Shown here: positions 56,984-64,000 of the stretch, piece by piece | Layout: the number at the start of each line of letters is the position of its first letter | Numbering within the stretch: position 1 is the first letter of the stretch | DNA from: Rebecca billardiae RCC1528 | Taxonomy: Eukaryota > Haptophyta | DNA: 64,000 bases | Reading direction: 5' to 3' | Assembly: GCA_965240325.2 (NCBI GenBank) | Contig: OZ251230.1 | Location: 1,550,001-1,614,000, forward strand | Program-made: the position numbers and the translations under genes | The notes under the pieces: model-generated | Told to the model about the DNA's origin: nothing | Databases searched by the model: none | Seen by the model: the letters and a program-made list of their open reading frames with translations, nothing else

Positions 56984-58660
56984 ATGTCGTCGTCATTGCG
57001 TGACGTGAACGAGCACGTGTGGCTCGCGCTGGAGCTGGTGAAGAGCCTGCCGGGGGACAATCATCTCGAGCTCAAGGTCAAGATCGTCGGCGAAGTCCTG
57101 GCCCAGACCAAGATGCTCATGCTCTCGACCTCGGACCTGTCCACGCGGCTCAAGGCAGGCAAGCTGCTCGTTAAACTAAGGTTTGAGAGGTTTGACGCGG
57201 AGACCCGCCTGGAGGCGGCGCAGGCGGAAGTCGACGCGCTGCTGAGGCAGCAGCCAGGCGAGGACACGGCCGGCATGCAGAACGAGGCCCCGCTGGTCGA
57301 CCTGGATTCAGCTGATGCCACCCGCGTCTCGACCGCACCGCTCGACCGCGCGCGGCGCGGCGCATCGCAGGCGGATGCTGCGGTCGGGCCGACGGCGCCA
57401 CCCGCCGCGGGTGACACCTCGCCCGCATGGCTCGACGGCGACGCTCGTGGCGACGGGCTACTTCGCACTACGGCCAGGGTGCAAGCCGTCGACCCCAGCC
57501 CAGTCGCGCCCTCTCACGTCCCGCCCACACCGCCCGAGCGCGCGGCGCGCGCCGCTGAGCAGCAGCCGCGCGCCGACGCCCAGGGCGCGCCGGCGGCGCG
57601 GACGGGCAACGCGCAGGCGGCACAGAGCGCTGGCTCGCCGCAGAAGCGTGCGCGGGAAGATGAGCAGCAGCCGCGCGCCGACGCCCAGGGCGCGCCGGCG
57701 GCGCCGGCGGGCAAGGCGGCACAGAGCGCGGGCTCGCCGCAGAAGCGCGCGCGGCACGCGGCGGCACAGCGCGCGGGCCCGCCGCAGCCGCCGCAGAGGC
57801 GTGCGCGGGGAGAGTTCATGCGGCTGATGGAGGACACCGTCAAAATCATCCCCGAGAACCATCTCCCGGCAGCCTTTGAAAGGTTGTGCGATCGCGTCGC
57901 CGCCGCCGGCACGAGCGCGGCCAAGCCCACGGGCAAGCAGGCGGCAGAGCTGCTGCATAGCGCGATCCAGCGCGAGTCGACGCAAGAGGTAAAGGGGCTG
58001 ACGCAGAGAGTGCTGGACTTTCTGCGCTTCTGCCAGTGCGATCCCGCCACATTCCTCAACTACGAGTTCAAGCAGTTCCCGCACTTGGGTACGGCGCTCA
58101 TTTGGGCGATCGACTGCAACGAGGGCGAGTACGTGGGCGCCGTGGCCGCGCTGCTCCGTTGCTCAGCAGTGGACGTGAATCACGCGATGTGCAACGAGGA
58201 GACGGCGCTCACAAGGGCCGCGCACTGGGGCCGCGTCGCCACGGTGCGCGCGCTGCTCGCGGCCGGCGCGGACCCGAACGTGCAGCACCGTCATGGCCTC
58301 AGCGCGCTCCATTGGGCGTGCGCGTGGCCGTGGCCGGATAGCTCCCCCGAGAGGGACGACGCGCAGCGGCTGGAGGTGGTCAAGGCGCTGCTGGAGTATG
58401 GCGCGGACCTCTCGAAGAAGACGAACGGGGGAAAATCTAAGCTGTCTCCCGGCATCCTGCCGCGTGGCCATCAAGGTAAGGGAGAGCACCGGGCACTCAC
58501 GCCGGCCGAGATTGCCGGGATGTACGCCATGGCCGGGCGCAAAGTGCACAAGGCTATCGCCCACCATCTCAAAGTCAAACTCGCGGAGGAGTCTCAGTCA
58601 CTCGGGAGTCCAGCAGCGCGGACGTCGGAGTGTAAGACCAGGGATCGCAACGATCGATAA
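56984..58660 (+). CDS. ankyrin-repeat protein
   Basis: 558 residues from the ATG of MSSSLRDVNEHVWLALELVK; upstream in-frame starts are non-ATG. The N-terminal 90 residues are helical (LELKVKIVGEVLAQTKMLML, then RLEAAQAEVDALL). A low-complexity middle carries a duplicated segment (EQQPRADAQGAPAA ... AQSAGSPQKRAR twice), whose PQKRAR motifs may be nuclear signals. From about residue 370 come ankyrin-like repeats: TALIWAIDCNEGEYVGAVAA, then ETALTRAAHWGRVATVRALL and AAGADPNVQHRHGLSALHWA, ending EVVKALLEYGADLSKKTNGG. Ankyrin repeats bind partner proteins; no catalytic domain is visible. The gene is intronless as read. Confidence 0.75.
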   Translation: MSSSLRDVNEHVWLALELVKSLPGDNHLELKVKIVGEVLAQTKMLMLSTSDLSTRLKAGKLLVKLRFERFDAETRLEAAQAEVDALLRQQPGEDTAGMQNEAPLVDLDSADATRVSTAPLDRARRGASQADAAVGPTAPPAAGDTSPAWLDGDARGDGLLRTTARVQAVDPSPVAPSHVPPTPPERAARAAEQQPRADAQGAPAARTGNAQAAQSAGSPQKRAREDEQQPRADAQGAPAAPAGKAAQSAGSPQKRARHAAAQRAGPPQPPQRRARGEFMRLMEDTVKIIPENHLPAAFERLCDRVAAAGTSAAKPTGKQAAELLHSAIQRESTQEVKGLTQRVLDFLRFCQCDPATFLNYEFKQFPHLGTALIWAIDCNEGEYVGAVAALLRCSAVDVNHAMCNEETALTRAAHWGRVATVRALLAAGADPNVQHRHGLSALHWACAWPWPDSSPERDDAQRLEVVKALLEYGADLSKKTNGGKSKLSPGILPRGHQGKGEHRALTPAEIAGMYAMAGRKVHKAIAHHLKVKLAEESQSLGSPAARTSECKTRDRNDR

Positions 58661-58980
58661 GCAGCTGCGGTGGCGTCGAGCACTGTAAAGTGTAATTACT
58701 AGTCAGCATCCGATCATCAGCGCAGCACTGAATCTGATGAGTGATGCTGTATGAAGTGTACTGTTTATTATAATATGATCGGCTACGCCGATCTTCGGGT
58801 AGTAAACAACGAAGTTGAGGGCGCACGGCCCTGGTAGTTGTGAGTCTAGTAGTTGTCGTGCGCATTCTTCACCGCCGAATCACGATGCGCGCGCCCCGGG
58901 CGCGTCGCCGTGCAGGAGGCGCGGGCGCGAGTAATCGACGCGATCGACGGCCTCGGGGGGCTGCGCCGTGTCGCGGCTCT

Positions 58981-60301
58981 TCATTCAGTCTTCACGCAGC
59001 CGGCGTGCCCCTCGAGCGCGCGCACGCACTCTGACTCGGCGGTGTCCCACGCCCACAGCCGCACGACCGCGTCGCTGTCGTCGCCCGCGCTCGCCGCGAC
59101 GCGCCCGTCGGCCGAGAGTGCGACCGCCTCCACCCAGCCGGCGTGCGCTAGCAGCACAGCCTCGCACGGCCCGCGCGCGGCGAGCAGGGGCGCTCGCGCG
59201 CAGTGCTCGCGCCCGCGCGCCCAGCTGGCGCGGGCGGCCGGGTGCGCGGCGCGCGGCGCGCGCCGCGCCCACGCGGTCGCGGACTCGTGCGGCGCCGAGC
59301 CAACCGGCTGCTCGAGGCACAGCGCGAGGCAGCGGCCCGGCGCCGTGGCGGCGGCGGACGCGCTCAGCCGCGCGAGCTGCAGCCAGTCCGCGACGCGCGC
59401 GCGCAGCGCCGCAGCCTCCGCGCGCGCGGCCGCGCCCGGCTCGCCGCCGCCGCCGCCGCGCGCGTCGGCGTCGGCGAGCGCCGCGGCCGTGTCCGCGTGG
59501 TCGCGCACGTACTCGGTCTCGAGGCCGTGCCGCGCGCGCGCCTCCCACCCGTCCGCGCCCGCGTCAGTGAGCTCGCGCGCCGCGTCGGCCGCGCGCCCGG
59601 CCGCGAGCAGCGCTTGCACTAGCTCCTCGCACCGGCGCACATTGAGCACGGCGGCGTCGCGGCCGGCGAAGGCCGAGGCGCGCGGCGGAGAGGAGCAGGG
59701 GCTGCGGCGCGACGCGCCGCCGCCCGTCCTCGCCGCCGGTGGCCTTCGGGTGGCGCAGCGGTTTGGCGGCCTCGCCCGCCCACGTGCCAGCCCAGAAATC
59801 TGCGAGCGCGTGCGCGTCGGCCGCGCGGGCGTACCGTGCCGCCGCCGCCTCGGCCACCTGATGAGGCGGTGGTACCAGCGCAAACAAAGGGCCGTCGCCG
59901 CCGGCGGCGAGCAGCGAGCCGAGCGCGTCGCGCACGGCAAGCCACACGGGCAGCCGCACCACCGCCGGCACCCAGAACTCGAACACGGACGCCAGCACGT
60001 CCTCGTGCAGAGAGAGCGAGCCTCCTCCAGCTCGGCACTCGAGAGGCCGCGGCGCGACGCGCAGATGGCGCCGCACGCGCGCCGCACGAGCATCGCGCCG
60101 TGCAGCCGCTCGACGCGCTCGAAGGTGGCGGCGACGGCGGCGCGCGCGTCGGCGGGCAGGTGCGCGGGCGGCGGCTCGCCCGAGCGCCACTCCGCCGCCG
60201 CGTCGGCGAGCAGCACGGCGTGCAGCGCGCTCGGCGCCTCTCCGAGTGCCGAGCGCACCGCCTCGGCCTGCCGCGCGTCGCACCTGGGTATTTTTCGACA
60301 A
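58981..60301 (-). pseudogene. fragment of a NACHT/WD40 (TEP1/NWD1/NPHP3-like) gene
   Basis: Segments typical of the region after the NACHT ATPase appear in order but in two frames. Frame 1: GEAPSALHAVLLADAAAEW, then ERVERLHGAMLV, then RRGLSSAELEE. Frame 2: SLHEDVLASVFEFWVPAVVR, LADFWAGTWAG, RVAPQPLLLS. Frame 1 again: NVRRCEELVQALLAAGRAAD, and a single WD40 repeat (GPCEAVLLAHAGWVEAVALS ... VVRLWAWD) cut by a stop just as the second begins. The frame changes lie near 60025, in a CTCTCT run, and near 59690. The upstream NACHT motifs and later WD repeats are absent. It is most likely a truncated, frameshifted copy of a signalling/scaffold ATPase gene. Sequencing error could explain the shifts but not the missing ends. 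Confidence 0.55.
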
Positions 60302-61344
60302 CTCTTGTCCCTAAGTGCGGTAGCTCAAAAATGGCGTTTCGCTTCAAAGAATAATCGAATATACCAGCACCCTATGGGAGTTGAAAGAGATCGTACCTGT
60401 GCAAATACAAGAATTGATTGCCACCCGCATTGACGTCGCGCATCCGAGTAAGCTAGAGTGACCAAGAGTATATCACTCAATGAGTCAATATCAGCGTGCA
60501 GCGGGAACGCCGGTTCGGGCTACCCGCGCAATGACATCTCGCGTGTATGAATCAAGGGTAATCAAGGGGCTTAAACCCGCCACTGAGAAGCTGACGGTTC
60601 ATGACTTCATATGCCGGCATAATACTTTAATTCAAGCGACATAAAAGCCGACCCAACTTCTCTTTTCTATGGTTGGCAAGCTGTTTCAGGCTCTTACAAT
60701 TCAGGCATCTTACTATGACGGAATGTTCGAACACACGGCTGGTGTTATGTGCTATTCCACCCTGCATTCCCCTAAGTGTTACTATCGTTAAAATTAGCAT
60801 CTACTACAAACGCAATCATTGGCAGCGATATCCATGCTCATACGCTAGGCCACCTACCGAAAAAAACCCCAAATCCTGCGCGCATCCTCTTTTATTTGAT
60901 TTTGCGGAGCACGTGCGCCGCCCCCCCCGGCTTTCGCTCACGCTCAGACCTTTCGGGGGGGCCGTGCGCCATAATAATTTTCGTCATATTTATACATCAA
61001 TAATATACATATTAACGACGTGGTATGCAACGGGCAGGCGTCAGAGTCAGCAAGCTGTAGCAGCAGATCGAACAGCAGCGACAAACACCAGGATCAGCGC
61101 TCCTCGCCGTCGTCCCCCCCCCTCGTAGTCGCCCATCACTCCATCGCCGAGCGGAAGCTCGACGCACCGTCTGGCGTCGACGCGCGCGCGCCACCGCGGT
61201 TGTCGCGGTGCCACGCGTCGTCACTGTCAGCCGACAGCCATCGTCTCGAAGTACAGTAGTCGTCGTATGCAGCGCCCCCGCGGGCGCGTGCCCCCGGGCG
61301 CACGTGCGCCATGCGCGCGCGGACGATGAGCATCTTGGCCTGGC

Positions 61345-61468
61345 CACGCAGGCAGCGCATGCCCAGCTCGCGCCGCATGATGATTGATGCCGAGCAGCGC
61401 GCGCTCCACGCAGGCAGCGCATGCCCAGCTCGCGCCGCATGATGATTGATGCCGAGCAGCGCGCGCTC
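61345..61468. repeat. 62-bp tandem duplication
   Basis: Two adjacent identical-looking copies starting CACGCAGGCAGCGCATGCCC, at 61345 and 61407. Confidence 0.9.
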
Positions 61469-61792
61469 GGCGGCGGGGCGCGAGGGCGCGCTGAGGCGCG
61501 CGCGCCACGTGTTCCGCCTCATCTGCTTGGCATATATCATATATGACCGCGTTCCGCGGTCCTTTTCTGCATAGAATCAACGCAGTTGGGGGCCCGCGGT
61601 GGCCGTGCAATCGCGGCTCTCCGCCGTAGTGGCAGTTCGCCAGTTGAAGTCGGTTCTGAGATGACTGAAGCTATTAGTCCGACCGTCGCCCTGCCTGCGC
61701 GACCGCGAGACTCATTCACACTTCACACAATCACAGCAGCGGACCTGAGACCGCACCCGGCACCGGTCGTCAAATCGGACGTCCGTCTGACA

Positions 61793-61946
61793 ACTAGCTG
61801 CCAAATGTCCAAATGGCTGATCAGCTCGGATCCGACCCGTCCGCGATCGTGCCATCGGCATCGGAATTACTACTAGTAGCTGCCAAACTGTGTCCAACTC
61901 TGGCTGATCAGCTCGGATCCGACCCGTCCGCGATCGTGCCGAGTGA
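61793..61946. repeat. degenerate tandem duplication of about 85 bp
   Basis: The block TGGCTGATCAGCTCGGATCC plus GACCCGTCCGCGATCGTGCC occurs at 61814-61853 and 61901-61940. Each is preceded by an ACTAG...CTGCCAAA stretch. Confidence 0.85.
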
Positions 61947-63214
61947 GTCGTGCCGCGGAGCTCGGAGTACTGAAGGAGTCGGGTGTGACAGCAGGGTGCT
62001 TTAGCGCTGCGGCCCGTGCCAGCCAACGACCAGACGTACTCTGGCCACTTGACCCGTTGCACGGGTGAGTGACCGTACGCCCTGCCTAGTGCCTACCGCG
62101 CGCGCCGCGCGACCGGCGACTCGGGGTGATGGAGAGCGGATGGCGACAGCAGCAGCAGTCCTCATGAAGACGATGAAACTGGCGGCACGGGTGCACGAGG
62201 TGGCAGGCGAAAGCGCGCCGACGAGACCGCATTTGACACACCTGAGCCGCACGCGCGTGCCGTCGCCGAGCGGCGAGCGCTGCAAACGCGCAACCGTACC
62301 GCGCGCGCCACGACGGCGCGGCACTAGCTGATGCAGGCCGTACTGCCGGCACTGCTTCTGCGATCATGCGCCACGGTCGCAGCTGACTGCGTGAGCAGCA
62401 AGCGGGAGGCGGGTCCGGAGGCACGTGCAGGCGCCGTCCCGCATATCCGCCATCGCCCATCGTGCCGGGGCACGTCACCTCCGACGATCCGGATGTGGCC
62501 CAGTCCGGACGTCACGCGATCCGGGAAGACGAGTACGATTCGCTCGTAACGAACCGTTACACTAAAGTCACGGCCAGGCTCACGTCCCGTCCATCGATTA
62601 CTTATGGAATCAGCTGGGCGCGCTCTTTTTCGGCCTAATAGACCTCTCTATGCGATCTCAAAAACTCGAAACTCGGTCTCCGCCAGCCCTAAAAATCGCC
62701 CCCCGTCCCTTTTTTTCCGCCGCCCCCCGTCCCTTTTTTCTTGATCAAAGATCTTTTTGAAACGTGGTTCGGGCCCGCTGGTGCGGGCTCCACGCTGCGC
62801 GCTCCGCCCTGCACCGCGGGCCATTAATTGACTGAATAAATTCCAATAATCACGACTAGTAAATCTGAAAATCAGGAACGCCGAACGGGGCCGGGCAGCC
62901 CGGGCACTGCAGCCTGAGACGGCAGCGAACTCTGGCGCCAAGTAAATAGTACTGATATAAGCTACCCTGAGCGGTACCTAGCAGCAGTTCTGATCGACTT
63001 ATAGACTGAGCGCGGCCGCCGCCGGGAGGCCGTGACGCGCGCGCAACGGTGTGAGTGTCACGCGCAACGCTCGGCTGGCAGTCTCCCTAGTCCGACCCCA
63101 AGCGGACCGCGATGGACCCGCCGTGCTGCGGCTGCTGCGCGATGCGGCGATGCGGTGTGCACGGTGTGGGCGCGAGTGCGAAGTCCGCAGTGCCGCCGCG
63201 GCGCGCCCACGACC

Positions 63215-64000
63215 TCACGGGTGCGGCGGCGGCGGGAAGGGCCAGCGGCCCGCGCCGCCCGGCGGCGGCGCGCCCGACTGCCCCGGCGGCATGGGCCCGC
63301 CGTGCATGCCCGGCATCATCCCGCCCGCGCCCGGCCCGCCGCCCATGCCCATCATCCCGGGGAAGCTACCCATGCCCTGCGGCGCGCCGTACGGCAGCTG
63401 GCCGGGCGCGCCGCGCCCCGGCTGCGCCGCCCACGGCATCTGGCCCGGCGCTCCGTACGGCTGCAGCATGGGCGCGCACGCGTTCGGAGGCATGTGTTGC
63501 GCGCTGGGCATGGCGCCGCCCATGCCGGGCTGCTGCGGCTGCGGCTGCGGCGCGCGCGCTTGCTGGCTCTGCTGCGGCTGCGCCGCGCCGCCGCCCGCGT
63601 ACGCACCGCCCGCGTCCGCGCCCGCCCCCGCGCCGCCGCCTCCGCCGCGCATCGCCGCAGACACCATCTCGGCCGCGCGCTCGACCGCGTCCGCGCCGCC
63701 TGTCAGGGTGATGGTCCGCATCGCGCCAAAACCGTCCACCTGCGCGCTCTCGCGCGAGATTGCAATCTTGGCGCCGGCGCGCTCCTCGAGCGAGCGGATG
63801 AGCGCGCCGCCCGCGGCGAGCAGGCCGGCGGTCATCGCGGAGGGGACGCTCATCGTGTGCGCGCGCTCTTCGGCGCCCGCGCCCGCGCGCGCGCGCCGCG
63901 CGCCCCCGCCGCGCCGCGCCGCGCCGCCCGCCTCGTCAGCTGAGGACTCGGAGTCGGACGAAGGCGAGCGCTCGCGCCGGCGCCGCGCGCCGCGGCCGCG
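63215..64000 (-). CDS. KH-domain RNA-binding protein (5' end beyond window)
   Basis: The frame is open from the right edge to a stop at 63215, so the N-terminus lies outside. The visible start is RS-like and acidic (RERSPSSDSESSADEAGG). One KH-type domain follows (SVPSAMTAGLLAAGGALIRS, then LEERAGAKIAISRES and RTITLTGGADAVERAAEMVS), with a GGAL in place of the usual GxxG loop. The rest is Gly/Pro/Gln/Met-rich and low in complexity (GMMGMGGGPGAGGMMPGM). KH proteins bind single-stranded RNA or DNA, and the RS-like part suggests a splicing or mRNA-processing role. An internal ATG at 63853 exists, but the open frame upstream suggests that translation begins further out. Confidence 0.65.
   Translation of the reverse strand, partial: RGRGARRRRERSPSSDSESSADEAGGAARRGGGARRARAGAGAEERAHTMSVPSAMTAGLLAAGGALIRSLEERAGAKIAISRESAQVDGFGAMRTITLTGGADAVERAAEMVSAAMRGGGGGAGAGADAGGAYAGGGAAQPQQSQQARAPQPQPQQPGMGGAMPSAQHMPPNACAPMLQPYGAPGQMPWAAQPGRGAPGQLPYGAPQGMGSFPGMMGMGGGPGAGGMMPGMHGGPMPPGQSGAPPPGGAGRWPFPPPPHP

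Larger units (their letters stand above)
60302..63214. other. gene-poor region
   Basis: About 2.9 kb without a convincing gene. AT-rich from 60354 to 61060, with a poly-C/poly-G patch near 60920-60970. It holds two tandem duplications (61345-61468 and about 61793-61946) and a low-complexity patch at 62690-62770 that encodes KRDGGRR-like repeats on the minus strand. No RNA gene was recognised. Confidence 0.5.

Noticed and set aside
59203-60433. Plus-strand Ser/Ala/Arg-rich frames opposite the NACHT/WD40 fragment
   Set aside because: Low-complexity shadows; the minus strand carries the recognisable family motifs.
61136-61610. Minus-strand frames with repeated HHAARAGHALPAW / SIIMRRELGMRCLRG
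   Set aside because: The repetition comes from the 62-bp tandem duplication read in two frames; no family features.
62001-62331. Small frames on both strands, one with RCVKCG on the minus strand
   Set aside because: A single CxxC motif without a partner pair or homology is too weak to call a zinc protein.

Overview
The window looks like nuclear DNA of a GC-rich unicellular eukaryotic alga. Genes are separated by long AT-richer spacers, there are TA microsatellites, and spliceosomal introns are readable in at least four genes. Almost every intron I could place has a GTGCGC-type donor and a GCAG acceptor. Housekeeping genes include a mitochondrial carrier, a porin-like barrel, an exostosin-type glycosyltransferase, a kinetochore-like protein and an organelle-type Ski2 helicase. 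The helicase starts with a signal peptide followed by a basic, Ser/Pro/Ala-rich stretch. That layout fits the bipartite targeting of secondary (complex) plastids, so a haptophyte or ochrophyte-like alga is my inference; no marker fixes the lineage.

Layout. 1-1.9 kb: tRNA-like and foldback repeats and TA repeats. 1.9-8.3 kb: SAP/U-box protein (-), SKA3-like protein with one intron (-), porin-like protein (+). 8.3-11.6 kb: no convincing gene. 11.6-16.5 kb: SLC25 carrier (-), exostosin-like GT47 (-), five-exon C2 protein (+). 17.4-25.4 kb: small mitochondrial-type protein (-), divergent ISE2/Ski2-like helicase (+), poly-Gly membrane protein (-), divergent GDPD-like protein (+). 26.4-27.2 kb: remnants of a coiled-coil gene. 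27.1-48.8 kb: the main object, a nine-unit tandem array. 48.8-51.3 kb: membrane-anchored coiled-coil protein (-). 51.3-57 kb: gene-poor, with a 546-bp near-perfect inverted repeat. 57.0-58.7 kb: ankyrin protein (+). 59.0-60.3 kb: broken NACHT/WD40-type fragment (-). 63.2-64.0 kb: 5'-partial KH-domain protein (-).

The array. Each 2.2-2.8 kb unit pairs a minus-strand sulfotransferase-like sequence with a divergently oriented plus-strand gene made of 7-12 Cys/His repeats. The repeat spacing is exactly C-X4-C-X16-C-X2-H-X12 (38 residues, 114 bp). This is the signature of the EsV-1-7 domain, known from a brown-algal virus gene and from the Ectocarpus developmental regulator IMM. I count 80 repeats in nine genes. 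All nine repeat arrays are open from first to last repeat, while most sulfotransferase copies carry nonsense or frameshift changes. A two-unit 4.63-kb block has been duplicated nearly intact (units 4-5 to 6-7), and unit 7 shows a gene-conversion-like tail. The cluster therefore seems to be expanding and homogenising, with constraint on the repeat protein rather than on its sulfotransferase partner.

Outside the array, genes often sit head-to-head with short spacers (84-370 bp between start codons), suggesting bidirectional promoters.
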